This document shows positions 1-8,498 of a DNA stretch of 35,626 bases, in pieces. The stretch comes from Prevotella pallens ATCC 700821 (lineage in GTDB: Bacteria > Bacteroidota > Bacteroidia > Bacteroidales > Bacteroidaceae), in NCBI RefSeq assembly GCF_000220255.1, contig NZ_GL982514.1, forward strand, positions 328,098 to 363,723, given 5' to 3'. Every line of letters begins with the position of its first letter. Positions within the stretch are counted from its first letter, which is position 1. The notes beneath the pieces are model-generated. The model ran no database searches and was not told the origin of the DNA. It saw only the letters and a list, made by a program, of their open reading frames with translations. The translations under genes were made by a program, and so were the position numbers.

Positions 1-99
1 AGCAGCATATAACTTCAAAAGAGCTATGAGAGTTCTTTTGTACCTTATAAAAAGAATCAGCATAAAGCTTGTCAATACAAACTTTATACTGAAATATAG

Positions 100-118
100 T
101 TTTTAAGGGACGACTAAG
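100..118. repeat. IS-end-like sequence (matches the outer end of the IS5-type element)
   Basis: The sequence ending in AAGGGACGACTAA here also occurs at the outer end of the IS5-family element near 23708-23720; about 16 of 19 bases agree, including all of AAGGGACGACTAA. This may be the end of a related element lying left of the window. The bases before it (1-99) show no similarity to the inside of the IS5 element and hold no gene that I recognise. It could instead be part of the ISAon1 end, but the inverted copy of that end at 2253-2296 does not contain these bases. Confidence 0.35.
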
Positions 119-910
119 TATTTATTACCTTTGCATCATGAAGAGTCACCAATTATTACGTTGCATCTTTCCAGATGTACTTGCCGACTACTTTGATGTT
201 GTCGATATTCAAGAGAGTGTTACCCAGTTTGACTTTTGGCTTGACGAGCGTAACTTTATGGAAAAGTCAGACCATAAGTTAGGCACCGTAAGCAGTTATG
301 GTTTTACCAGCGAGCGTGTTATTCAGGACTTCCCCCTTCGTGGCAAAGCAGTTTACCTCCATGTTCGCCGTCACAAGTGGCGTGACAGTTCCAACGGAGA
401 TATATTTACTTATTCATATGATGATTTGACGGCTGAGGGCAGTAAACTATCCCCCGAGTTCGTTTCTTTTTTAAAAGAATAGAATTGAGTCCACTGCAGA
501 GAGCATCGCAAGTATCGGTGCGCACTATGGCGTAAATGGCAAGCTGTTATCCACACAGTACAAGGAACATTTCAGTGATTACCGTAGCTGGGATCAGTTG
601 GGGCATGCTCAAGACTGGCTATTGTTTGAAGATAACATAGGAGAGAGTCTAAGTATTGATGAGACCTGTCTAAGCAGTGGCGAGGTTTATACTTTTCTGA
701 CCAACAAGGCGGGAAAGGGTAGAAAAGGGACTTTGGTAGCTGTGGTTAAAGGGACTAAAGCAGAGGACGTTATTCAGGTTCTCAAGAAGATAGACCTTTC
801 TAAACGAAATACTGTCAAGGAGATAACACTCGATTTATCATCTTCTATGATGCGCATAGCCCGCTCTGTTTTTCCCAAAGCACTTATTACCAATGATAGA
901 TTTCGACCTA
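115..910 (+). mobile_element. ISAon1-type insertion sequence, 5' half only
   Basis: The region carries the two consecutive reading frames expected of an ISAon1-type element. The second frame is cut where an IS256-type terminus begins at about 911. The 44 bases at 115-158 recur in inverted orientation at 2253-2296 with one mismatch, so a second copy of the element start lies on the far side of the inserted element. The 3' half of the element is not seen in the window. This is a remnant and cannot be mobile by itself. Confidence 0.65.
138..482 (+). CDS. ISAon1 family transposase, N-terminal region protein
   Basis: This 114-residue protein matches, from memory of the family, the small first reading frame of ISAon1-type elements, which supplies the N-terminal region of the transposase. 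No catalytic residue is expected here. The second frame opens at 475, in the +1 frame relative to this one, and overlaps it by about eight bases. A T TTA AAA string at 470-476 resembles a -1 slippery site, but a -1 shift would not enter the second frame, so slippage there does not explain a fusion. A TACCTTTG -7-like element at 126-133 lies only four bases before the ATG, so the transcript may be nearly leaderless or this start may be wrong. Confidence 0.6.
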   Translation: MKSHQLLRCIFPDVLADYFDVVDIQESVTQFDFWLDERNFMEKSDHKLGTVSSYGFTSERVIQDFPLRGKAVYLHVRRHKWRDSSNGDIFTYSYDDLTAEGSKLSPEFVSFLKE

Positions 911-930
911 TAGCTCATTTTGCAGGCTGA
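475..930 (+). pseudogene. ISAon1 family transposase catalytic region, truncated
   Basis: The frame is open from 475, and TTG at 598 is only one possible start, because the reading upstream (from about 481) continues sensibly into it. The residues SIDETCLSSGEVYTF and, further on, LDLSSSMM fit an ISL3/ISAon1-like DDE transposase core: an aspartate in the first block and a second aspartate in LDLS. The reading loses family character after NDRF at about 903, where a GCTCATTTTGCAGGCT terminus of the neighbouring element begins, and ends at 930. The last acidic residue and the C-terminal region are missing, so the product cannot be a working transposase. Confidence 0.6.
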
Positions 931-2247
931 AAAGCTCTCTGCATTCGATATTTACTTATGTTTCACCCATTCAATATACCTTCAGCACTAAATTGATGGT
1001 TTAAATTGCTCAATAGCTCATTTTGCAGGCTTAGATATTGCTAACTTACTGATGTATACTAACTTTATGGGTATTTAATATGCCTTAAAATTTAAAGCTA
1101 GTATGTTCAAAATGAGATGTCGTGTGTGTGGCAGTACACACACGAAAAAGAATGGTGTTCGTAAAGGATTACAACTGTATAAATGTCAGGATTGCGGTTA
1201 TCAGTTTCGCTCTGGTTCCCAAGTGAGCAATGATGAATTGTGGACGGCCTATCAACAACAGAAGCAGACGATTAAAGAACTATCGGTGCGTTTCAAGATA
1301 AGCGTCTCGACTGTCAAGCGCAGGTTACATGATATCAAGTGTGAGTGGGTGCAACCTCCATTAAAGGGAAGCGGGTTTGTCCATCTGGACGTAACCTATT
1401 GGGGCCGAAATTTCGGAGTGCTACTTGCATTAGACACGGAGAATGGAAAGCCTCTCTATTTGTCCTTTGTAAAAAGCGAGACCGTGAAGGACTATGAAGA
1501 TGCGGTTACCAGTATTGAAAAGCGTGGGTATGTCATACGCGGTCTGATCATTGACGGAAAAAAGAGTCTCTTCAAGTCTTTCTCTAAATACCATGTACAG
1601 ATGTGTCAGTTTCACATGAAGCAGATTATCAGAAGGTATCTTACTCTGAATCCAAGAATGCTGGCCAGCCGAGATTTAAAGACACTTGTGGACAAGCTGC
1701 ACCGAATCCATGAGGCTGATTTCAGGAGCGAATATCAAGCATGGAAGGAGAAGTGGAAAGACACGATAGCTCGTCAAAGCCTGCACAAGGACGGTAGGCT
1801 ACATTATGTGCACCGGCGGTTGAGGGCAGCTATGAACAGCCTTGATTTCTACTTACCTTATCTCTTTACCTGCCAGCGGGAGGACTGCCAGGGGATGTCC
1901 AATACCAACAACAAGATTGAAGGAACATTCACTGACCTAAAGAAGAACCTGAACAATCATAGCGGGCTTACGCAAGAGAACCGAAAAAGGTTCATTAATG
2001 GTTTTTCTTGGCATTAATAGAAACTCTAAGTATGAAAAAGCAGGGACCACATCCATAGCGGCTCCTGCTCATACTTGTCGTTTTATACAATCCTATTCCT
2101 CATGGAGTTGCTCCCCAGCAGAGCCCCACTATGCTTCAGACTGCATTCCAAAAGTATATAAACTCCTTGAATTTTCTGAATAAAAATAGCATGCAATTTG
2201 AGCTATTGAACATCTAATACAAAAAAATAGCCTGCAAAATGAGCCAT
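911..2247 (+). mobile_element. IS256-type element (variant zinc-binding transposase)
   Basis: AGCTCATTTTGCAGGCT occurs at 912-928 and again at 1015-1031. Its inverse, with one mismatch, lies at 2229-2245. A weaker inverse copy at about 2188-2212 matches the inner left copy together with its flanking ATTGAGCAAT-like bases, so the element seems to have an outer and an inner pair of inverted repeats. One transposase gene lies between. The flanks are two oppositely oriented parts of an ISAon1 element, so there is no clean target duplication. The element may have taken part in a local inversion or deletion after it inserted. Confidence 0.6.
1103..2017 (+). CDS. IS256 family transposase, variant zinc-binding type
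   Basis: The 304-residue protein starts with a zinc-ribbon (CRVCGS followed by YKCQDCG, residues about 6-32), then a helix-turn-helix-like segment (IKELSVRFKISVSTVKRRL), then a DDE core: the first acidic residue in VHLDVTYWG, the second in LIIDGKKSLF, and the glutamate in NNKIEGTF. This order fits the variant IS256 transposases of Bacteroidales. The C-terminus is odd: the frame ends FINGFSWH, while adding one T to the T-run near 2000 would give a family-like FINGFFLALIETL tail ending near 2058. A one-base deletion close to the C-terminus is therefore likely and activity is uncertain. Confidence 0.75.
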   Translation: MFKMRCRVCGSTHTKKNGVRKGLQLYKCQDCGYQFRSGSQVSNDELWTAYQQQKQTIKELSVRFKISVSTVKRRLHDIKCEWVQPPLKGSGFVHLDVTYWGRNFGVLLALDTENGKPLYLSFVKSETVKDYEDAVTSIEKRGYVIRGLIIDGKKSLFKSFSKYHVQMCQFHMKQIIRRYLTLNPRMLASRDLKTLVDKLHRIHEADFRSEYQAWKEKWKDTIARQSLHKDGRLHYVHRRLRAAMNSLDFYLPYLFTCQREDCQGMSNTNNKIEGTFTDLKKNLNNHSGLTQENRKRFINGFSWH

Positions 2248-2252
2248 ACGCC

Positions 2253-2296
2253 TAATAATTGGTGACTCTTCATAATGCAAAGGTAATAAATACTTA
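2253..2296 (-). repeat. 44-bp inverted copy of the ISAon1 start
   Basis: Read on the minus strand, this stretch equals 115-158 at 43 of 44 positions, the only change being C to T before the ATG. It includes the promoter-like TACCTTTG and the first codons of the ISAon1 N-terminal gene. The match stops abruptly near the IS256-type terminus at 2247. Confidence 0.85.
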
Positions 2297-2390
2297 TGAA
2301 ATTATGCGCTTAAGAGTATAGGCTTGCAACTGGGTTTTAGGACTGACCCTTTAAAAGTTCTTTCATGAAGATACATAGTAAAAAAGTAGC

Positions 2391-2419
2391 AGGGGAAGTT
2401 ATCTGTAGCCTCCCCTGTT
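2391..2419 (-). terminator. Probable terminator of the ATPase gene
   Basis: On the minus strand CAGGGGAGG and CTTCCCCTG can pair across a short loop and are followed by a T-rich run (CTACTTTTTT). It lies about 35 bases after the stop codon of the gene at 2453-3706. The rest of 2297-2452 holds no recognisable gene. Confidence 0.55.
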
Positions 2420-2452
2420 TCTTCATTTAGTATTATAGACTTGCTGTTTATA

Positions 2453-3706
2453 CTATTTCCAGATATTCGCTTTCTCCAACAGAAAATCGTAAAGTCCAAT
2501 TACCAAGATTCCATTCTCATTGTAACCAGTACTGTAATGATCGCCGGCAATGATAATCTTGCGGAAGCCGTCTGACACTTGCAAGAGTGAGGCTTGTTCC
2601 TGATCAACTTTCTCCTTTGAAGGTAAAGCATAGGCAGACTGAATGTATAATCGTTCATCATGCCGATTGACGACAAAATCTATTTCGAGGTTTCGTCTTG
2701 TGAGTTTGCCGTTATTATCGCGTTTGAAACTTTCAACTAATCCGACATCAACCGAGAAACCATTGCGGCATAAGTCGTTATATACAACATTCTCCATAAT
2801 ATGGGTTGGCTCAAATTGGCGAAATTCAACAACGGCATTCCTTATCCCTAAATCCTCGAAATAATACTTGGTTTCTGTGCCGATATATTTCCTACCCTTG
2901 ACATCATAGCGTAATGCTTCGCTAATGATGAATGCATCTTGCAGACACTCGATGTATTTGGCTATCGTTGCCGGGGCAACATCTATGCCTGCGGCAGTCT
3001 TGAAAGTGTTTGAAATTCGTCGCACGTTGGTACTCGCCCCCATAGTAGAGGCAAGAATACGAACCAGCTCCCGTAAGCCGTCTGCATTCTTTAGATGGTT
3101 GCGGTCAATAACGTCTCTTATATACACCGTCTCAAAAATCTCGCGGAGGTAATTCTGCTTGTCTTTAGCTCGTTTCATTCCTGCCACAGCTGGCAGGCCA
3201 CCATATTTATAGTATTGATCCAGGGCTTCTGCCTTTTCACCACCTATCACCTCATAATATTCTGCAAAACTAAGTGGGTGGATGCGTACTTCCCATCCTC
3301 GTCCACGAAATTCCGTTATAATATCTCTTGAAAGGAATTTTGCATTTGAGCCGGTAACATACACTTCTGCATTGGGTACGTCAAGGTAAGAGTTAAGAAC
3401 ATCCTCAAACTCACTGACCAACTGCACCTCATCCAACAGAATGTAATACTTCTCTGTATCTGTCATCAATTTATCGATATGTTCAAGAAGTGCATCTGGA
3501 TTACGTAGCTTCTTATTTCGGCGATCCTCCAAATTGACTTTAATAATGTGATCTTCGTGAATGCCCCTTTCAAGAAGACTCTTTCGGAAGATATTGAAAA
3601 GGAGGAATGACTTGCCACAGCGTCGCATCCCGGTGATGATTTTGATCATACCGTTTCCATCAGCATTCTGTAGCTGGCTTAGGTAATACTTCCGTTCAAA
3701 TAGCAT
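2453..3706 (-). CDS. ATP-binding protein, AAA_14/DUF4143 family
   Basis: This 417-residue protein has a P-loop at residues 26-33 (GMRRCGKS), a Walker B segment ILLDE near 89-93, a sensor-like VTGSNAKFLS, and a C-terminal region typical of DUF4143 with a nuclease-like LEIDFVV motif followed by YIQSAYA. Proteins of this family are common and numerous in Bacteroidales; their cellular role is unsettled, though the C-terminal fold resembles restriction-endonuclease-like domains. It is a full-length single gene with its own promoter-like TATATTTG at 3747-3754 and a terminator at 2391-2419. A second, distant member of the same broad family lies at 26189-27478. Confidence 0.85.
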   Translation of the reverse strand: MLFERKYYLSQLQNADGNGMIKIITGMRRCGKSFLLFNIFRKSLLERGIHEDHIIKVNLEDRRNKKLRNPDALLEHIDKLMTDTEKYYILLDEVQLVSEFEDVLNSYLDVPNAEVYVTGSNAKFLSRDIITEFRGRGWEVRIHPLSFAEYYEVIGGEKAEALDQYYKYGGLPAVAGMKRAKDKQNYLREIFETVYIRDVIDRNHLKNADGLRELVRILASTMGASTNVRRISNTFKTAAGIDVAPATIAKYIECLQDAFIISEALRYDVKGRKYIGTETKYYFEDLGIRNAVVEFRQFEPTHIMENVVYNDLCRNGFSVDVGLVESFKRDNNGKLTRRNLEIDFVVNRHDERLYIQSAYALPSKEKVDQEQASLLQVSDGFRKIIIAGDHYSTGYNENGILVIGLYDFLLEKANIWK

Positions 3707-3746
3707 TTTAGAATATATTTTTGTGTCACGACACAGATTTATGCAG

Positions 3747-3754
3747 CAAATATA
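3747..3754 (-). promoter_or_regulatory. -7 promoter element for the ATPase gene
   Basis: TATATTTG on the minus strand fits the Bacteroidetes -7 consensus TAnnTTTG and lies about 41 bases upstream of the ATG at 3706. No clear -33 TTG was assigned. Confidence 0.45.
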
Positions 3755-3910
3755 ACTATTTCATATCATTTAAGCAAGAAAACAGTAATTATTTTCTTGT
3801 TTTCCCTATTATCAGAGAAAGGTACGTCATGATGTGCGGTATTTACTTTCTATCATTTCCATATTTGCGGTTGTCTCCTTGTTGCAAGTACTCATTTTCT
3901 TTGCAAAGTT

Positions 3911-4093
3911 ACGGCATAGGAAAGAGCGGCAAGCACCGCTGCGACTATACGCAGAAAAATAGACGGCAGCCTTCCTCAAATCAAGATTTGGGTATTCCGT
4001 CAATTTTTCCGTGCATTGCTTGCCTTGTCTTTCCCGCTTATGCCGTCCTTTCTTGCTCGAAAATCAAGCACCTACAAGAAGTCTTTCGACTTC
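3911..4093 (+). other. Highly structured leader or intergenic RNA candidate
   Basis: The stretch 3707-4140 has no credible gene but folds well on inspection. An outer arm at 3911-3936 (ACGGCATAGG then GCGGCAAGCAC) pairs with bulges to 4011-4046. Inside are a CTGCG/CGCAG hairpin (3939-3954), a GACGG/CCGTC stem (3962-4001) and a CAAAT/ATTTG hairpin (3977-3990). A separate GAAGTC/GACTTC hairpin follows at 4078-4093, 47 bases before the ATG at 4141. From memory, similar sequence occurs in Bacteroides conjugative elements next to small conserved genes. It could be a leader RNA or a DNA structure such as a transfer or recombination site; the sequence alone does not decide. Confidence 0.5.
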
Positions 4094-4140
4094 ACAAAAG
4101 GGAAAAGATTAAGATTGATAACCTCTTAAAATTGTAAGTT

Positions 4141-4620
4141 ATGCACGCATGGATTTTTCAATTATCGGAAGAACGCATCGAGGGCTATCTTTGTGAAGAT
4201 ACCTTGTTGCAGGGTGATGGCTGCGATTATGACTATTGTGCCGCCATATCAGAAGAAGAACGGAAGAGAGCCGTTTACTCGCTCATGGCTCATATTCTGC
4301 CATTGGGCATGTTTCGCCTGAAAGATGAAACGACCTTGGTGTATCAAGGCGGGTTTGAGCAGTGGAAACGTGAGTGGGTTGAGCGTATTCAGACGAAGGC
4401 GGCAAAGGTAAACATGGAAAACGTGATGAACTTTTGCGGTGAGGTATACCAGTTGGAGACCGAGCTGCAAAATCCGCTGGACACTGATGCCCAATTCTAC
4501 CTTTGTAATGACGACTATCAGACCTTTGCGGAAAAGTCGGCGGAGTTGATGCGCATAGTGGAGCATCTGACGGAGGGTGACGAACTTTATATCGGTGGTA
4601 TCATTGATTTTCATTTCTAA
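4141..4620 (+). CDS. Hypothetical protein, probably ICE-associated
   Basis: This 159-residue acidic soluble protein has no signal peptide or membrane segment, and I recognise no domain. It is followed after four bases by the gene at 4625 and preceded by the structured leader. The company of small genes and of sequence that resembles Bacteroides conjugative elements suggests an ICE cargo or accessory gene. Function unknown. Confidence 0.65.
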   Translation: MHAWIFQLSEERIEGYLCEDTLLQGDGCDYDYCAAISEEERKRAVYSLMAHILPLGMFRLKDETTLVYQGGFEQWKREWVERIQTKAAKVNMENVMNFCGEVYQLETELQNPLDTDAQFYLCNDDYQTFAEKSAELMRIVEHLTEGDELYIGGIIDFHF

Positions 4621-4624
4621 AGGC

Positions 4625-4846
4625 ATGGAGAATATCAGTATTTTTTCGATAGAGGGCGTTGATGCAAGAGAGATTTGCAATGCGCAGTTGGGCGATGCCC
4701 TATTTGCACCCTGTAGTGTGTGCGACAAGTGGAAAGAAGATTTTCCATCAGTGGACAATCTATTTTACGGATATGTGGAAGACGACATCTTCTACAGCTA
4801 TTCAGACGACGAGTTTGAAACCCACGTCAATGCGATGTTTGACTAA
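4625..4846 (+). CDS. Small acidic hypothetical protein
   Basis: The 73-residue protein begins MENISIFSIEG at 4625, four bases after the preceding stop, which argues for this start over the longer upstream alternative at 4577 that would overlap the previous gene. It is rich in aspartate and glutamate, contains CSVCDKW, and has no membrane segment. It is probably co-transcribed with the gene at 4141-4620. Function unknown. Confidence 0.6.
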   Translation: MENISIFSIEGVDAREICNAQLGDALFAPCSVCDKWKEDFPSVDNLFYGYVEDDIFYSYSDDEFETHVNAMFD

Positions 4847-4899
4847 GTAGAACCAGGAGTGTGCCGAGTTTCTGGCATACTCCTTCAAAAGGAAATACA

Positions 4900-5216
4900 A
4901 TGAAGAAGATTTATAGCGTATCGGCTCGATACATCTTCGAGGGTACTTTCAAGGTAGAAGCAGAGAGCAGCGAGGAAGCCAAGTGTTATGCAAAATCATA
5001 AAACTCTGTGGAGTGGTTATGGACAGTGGCATACAGACCACTTTGTCATACCGTGAGATTGATTGGGTGCTCTGCAACCATCCTTGTAAGCAGGTGGGCA
5101 GAATAAGCAGGGAGGAGCGAGCATGGCTGGGGTATATCTGTCAAGGTATGACCAGCTTGCAAAATCGGGCAGCGGTCACAGTCCGCTGCCTATTTGGGAG
5201 AAAGATGCTTAGCTGA
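4900..5216 (+). pseudogene. Small ICE-type protein gene, frameshifted
   Basis: The first frame starts with ATG at 4900 and reads MKKIYSVSARYIFEG and FKVEAESSEEAKCYAK before stopping at 4999-5001. Its start resembles small DpnD/PcfM-like proteins. A second frame, overlapping from 4983, continues with CGVVMDSGIQTTLSYREIDW, which reads as the natural continuation. A small insertion or deletion near 4990-5000 therefore splits one gene. The second frame runs to 5216 but has low coding character after about 5110. It lies 53 bases after the gene at 4625-4846. Confidence 0.5.
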
Positions 5217-5231
5217 CTAATGCTTGGTTAA

Positions 5232-5273
5232 AATAAAAGTCTTGCTTTTTGCATCAAAAACAAGACTTTTATT
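5232..5273. terminator. Hairpin terminator, probably bidirectional
   Basis: AATAAAAGTCTTG at 5232-5244 pairs perfectly over 13 bases with CAAGACTTTTATT at 5261-5273, with a 16-base loop. It lies directly after the ICE-like gene group and probably ends its transcript. Confidence 0.7.
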
Positions 5274-5287
5274 TGGGAGTACTTAAT

Positions 5288-5860
5288 TTCCCTGAAAGCC
5301 GTATTTCGCTATCACGCCATAAATGAGTGTGATGACTCCACACCGCTTTCATCGCTCCGTTGGGACACAGAGCAACAAGGGAGATCGGTTATCCATTATG
5401 TGCTGGATGGAGTGCATAGCATGGTACAGGAAAGATAGGCTACCGCTGTTACGTTGGTGATGAACTGACGCCCATGACCGCTCCACGGTTCCCCATCTTA
5501 CCTCCTGCTCCGTGCCTATGCACACCATATCGCACATTTTTCCTGTGTAACGTCAGTGCATCTCCAGTGTAACCCAATTCTTGTGTTGCAGTGGAGTTAC
5601 ACAGACTACCTATGTGGTTTTACCTATATTTCAGAAGGCTTTTTCCCTGAAAGCCGTATCTCCATTCATTGCGCATAGAGCAGCAACCATTACAATACCG
5701 CTTTCATCATTCTTCAGGGACGTAGAATGACAAGGGAGAGAGGTTAGGTCATTTCGTGCGCTACAAGGCCAGTGATGAGTTGAAGATGCCACATTCCATT
5801 TCAAACTTGCAGCAAGATGCCCAAGCATCCTTGCTTGCAGTTCTTCCATTCCATTTCCGG
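5288..5860. repeat. Two diverged copies of a non-coding unit, 355 bp apart
   Basis: TTCCCTGAAAGCCGTAT occurs at 5288-5304 and 5643-5659, CCGCTTTCATC at 5343-5353 and 5698-5708, and ACAAGGGAGA at 5375-5384 and 5730-5739. The offset is 355 in every case, so about 100 bases align without net gaps. A shorter match of the type GTGATGA occurs later in both units. Between them, near 5550-5600, lie CTCCAGTGTAAC and GTGGAGTTACAC, which can pair. No credible gene is present in 5217-6110. The function is unknown; structured RNA or recombination-associated DNA are both possible. Confidence 0.6.
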
Positions 5861-6158
5861 CTCTCTTCAACTCATTACCTGCCATGGCGCTCTCTTTTTG
5901 CTGTGAGAAACTAAACTTCTTCGGTGTTCATTCATTTTCTTCGCAAAGTTCGCTATTGGCACATTCTGATCAAGTTCCAGTGCCTTATTTTTCATGTTTT
6001 TATGGGCCGCTCTTTATTTTATCATGGTATGTGAATAAAAACTTGAAGAATTGCGCAATCTTATAAAGTTTGGTTTACAAAGTTAGCCCTTTTCTATAAA
6101 ACAAAATTAATAACCTTCGAAAATAACACCTTTTGGTGGTCTTTCCCTGTTCTTCAAA

Positions 6159-7403
6159 ATGCTTGAGAAATGCCATTTTGAAGAACATGTTATGCAAAGT
6201 GGTGTTCCGCTTCAAGGATCCAATCGTGGCTACAACCCGATCCAATTAATATTGGGACTGTTTGCAGGTGTGTGGTGTGGAGCAAGCTGCTTTGGCCATC
6301 TTGACGTGATACGTTATGACACTGCACTATGTGACCTGCTTGGGTGGAAACGTGGAGCAGACCATCGCTATCTCAACAAATTCTCCCAAGCTGTCAACCA
6401 GCGTGTTTTTGGAAATTTGTTCCGTTGGTTTTTCTCAGAGTTGAAGTTCGACAATTACACCTTGGACTTCGATTCGACTGTGATAGTCCGTGAGGGAAAC
6501 CAGGAGGGAGCAGCCAAAGGGTACAACCCCAAACGTCCTGGACGACTGTCGCACCATCCTCTTCTTGCATTCGTTTCCGATGTGAGGATGATAGCAAATT
6601 ACTGGCTACGTCCTGGCAACACATCTGCAAGTACCAACTATCTGTCATTTCTTGAGGACACACTCTCAATACTTGAGGGCAAACGTGTCGGACTGGTCCG
6701 CATGGATAGTGGCTTCTTTGCAAAGGAAATACTGGACTATCTGGAAAACAAAGGGTTACACTATATCATAGCCTGCCATTTCAATAACCGTATAAAGTAC
6801 AGTCTTACCCATGAACGCAAATGGATAGAGCAGATAGACGGATTGGAAATATCCGAAACCATCTATCAGGCAAACTGTTGGTAGAAACCCAGATGCGTTG
6901 TGATGATCAGGCAAGAAATTGAGAAGCGCCCAAAAGCTGCGGGAAAGCAAATCAAGCAGCTGGATCTTTTCGAGGATGGGGAAGATTTCGGGAAATACCG
7001 ATACAGCTGCTTCGTAACCGACCTTGACCTGCCGGTCAAGATTGTATATGACTCATATCGCGGAAGGGCGGATTCTGAGAACAGAATAAAGGAACTGAAG
7101 AATGATTTCTCCATTGATGATTTTGTCACACATAACTTCTGGGCAACAGAGGCATGCGGGAGTTTCATTGTAATGGCATATAACTTTATGTCGTTGTTCA
7201 GACATGCGCTGATTAATTCCAACAAGAAGAAATTTCTGAAAACAATTCGGTACGAGTTGATATCAACGCCAGCCTATCTGGGGAGAACAAAAGACAAGCA
7301 TATCCTATATTTGGCCAGATCTCTAAAAACACGCCAATCATTCTTGTCCATATGGAAAAAATTAAAGAATTTCTCTTTGCCGTACGAAACAGAGAAATCC
7401 TAA
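6159..7403 (+). pseudogene. IS1380 family transposase with in-frame amber stop
   Basis: Two open stretches, 6159-6884 and 6900-7403, are in the same frame and separated only by TAG at 6882-6884. Read through, they give one transposase: the aspartate in TLDFDSTV, the second in VRMDSGFF, and the late glutamate block YRGRADSENRIKELKNDF, as in IS1380 enzymes. The frame is also open upstream to 6114 and reads ITPFGGL there, a typical IS1380 N-terminal segment, so the true start may be a non-ATG codon before 6159. The amber probably replaced a glutamine codon (CAG). Terminal repeats were not identified with confidence. Confidence 0.75.
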
Positions 7404-7496
7404 TGACCGATTTGGGTTAAAGGTTAACGGTATGAGCATCATTCATAATTTGATGTTTTTTTTATCATTATCGTTTTTGAAGATACATTATCTATG

Positions 7497-8498
7497 TTAT
7501 CTGATTGTTTCACCATCATACGTCTTGAACCAGGCGCAGAACTGCTTGATGCCTGTTCTGAAATTCACGAAACAGATTTCTCCATAATCTCTATTAAACT
7601 TACTCATATTTGCATGGGTGATGCTCACGTCAGCTACAGGAAGAGGCTTCTCTGAAAATATGGTCTTGCAGTTTGTTTCTTCTTGTATGAAATTAGCCAA
7701 TTCTTTAACGGTGTGAGGAGATGAACTACCTATATTATATATTTCAAACTGTCGCTTTCTTTCTAAATGTATAATGGCACTTATTGCGTTGACAACATCA
7801 TCTATGTAGGTAAAGTCTCGTTTGCATAATCCGCCGCTATATAAAACTACAGGTTCTTTTTGGAGCATAGCTTTTGCAAAAATCCATGGTGCCATGTCTG
7901 GTCTTCCCCATTTTCCATAGACAGAAAAGAATCTTAAACCTGTAATTTTCATGTCAGTTGAATTTGAAACTACATAGGCTTCTAGCTCATTTTGTCTCTT
8001 AGTCATTGCATAGATGCTCTTAGGAGTATCGTCCACCATATCTTCTGATATTCCATCTTTCGGAATGATGTGATTACCATAAACACTGCTGGAACTTGCA
8101 AACACGAAATGTTTGACGTGACATTTAGCTGCCAAATGAATGACATGCGAAAATGCTACAATATTGTTTCGGATGTAGCGTTCAGGGTGTTCTATAGAAT
8201 CTCTTACACCTGGGGATGCTGCTAGGTGAATAACAGTATGTACAGATTTAAACCAAGGAGTCAATAATGTACAATCTAAAGATAAGTCATGTTTTAAGAA
8301 AACAAATGAATCGAATTTCATCAACATACTTAAACGTTGATCTTGCAAAACATTTTGTTTTTTTTCTCCAGTCAGGCTATCTATCCCAATAACAGTAACT
8401 CCTTGTTTTAATAAACAAAGAGTAAGGGAAAAGCCGATAAAACCAGCAACACCTGTCACAATGATTACATTTGTATTTTCTTTGATTTCAAAATCCAT
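7497..8498 (-). CDS. NAD-dependent epimerase, probable UDP-glucuronate 4-epimerase
   Basis: This 333-residue short-chain dehydrogenase has an NAD-binding GVAGFIG near residues 16-22, the SSSSVYG serine strand, the catalytic YAMTK (YxxxK), and FFSVYGKWGRPDM, a stretch characteristic of UDP-glucuronate 4-epimerases. The expected reaction converts UDP-glucuronate to UDP-galacturonate in the cytosol. It is the last gene of the long minus-strand operon and overlaps the end of the GT8/TupA gene by 34 bases. With the 6-dehydrogenase at the other end it could give a galacturonate-type donor. UDP-glucose 4-epimerase is a less likely alternative. I saw no strong terminator in 7404-7496. Confidence 0.8.
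   Translation of the reverse strand: MDFEIKENTNVIIVTGVAGFIGFSLTLCLLKQGVTVIGIDSLTGEKKQNVLQDQRLSMLMKFDSFVFLKHDLSLDCTLLTPWFKSVHTVIHLAASPGVRDSIEHPERYIRNNIVAFSHVIHLAAKCHVKHFVFASSSSVYGNHIIPKDGISEDMVDDTPKSIYAMTKRQNELEAYVVSNSTDMKITGLRFFSVYGKWGRPDMAPWIFAKAMLQKEPVVLYSGGLCKRDFTYIDDVVNAISAIIHLERKRQFEIYNIGSSSPHTVKELANFIQEETNCKTIFSEKPLPVADVSITHANMSKFNRDYGEICFVNFRTGIKQFCAWFKTYDGETIR

Noticed and set aside
470..476. Slippery heptamer T TTA AAA for a -1 frameshift in ISAon1
   Set aside because: A -1 shift would not enter the second frame, which is +1, so the heptamer cannot explain a fusion product.
3721..4137. A 138-residue open frame
   Set aside because: It spans the structured leader and reads through hairpins with no protein-like composition, so it is probably a chance frame.
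5631..5885. An 84-residue minus-strand frame
   Set aside because: It overlaps the second copy of the non-coding unit and the same frame is not kept in the first copy.
5884..6066. A 60-residue plus-strand frame after the repeat units
   Set aside because: No start context, no recognisable composition, and it ends in intergenic sequence typical of IS flanks.
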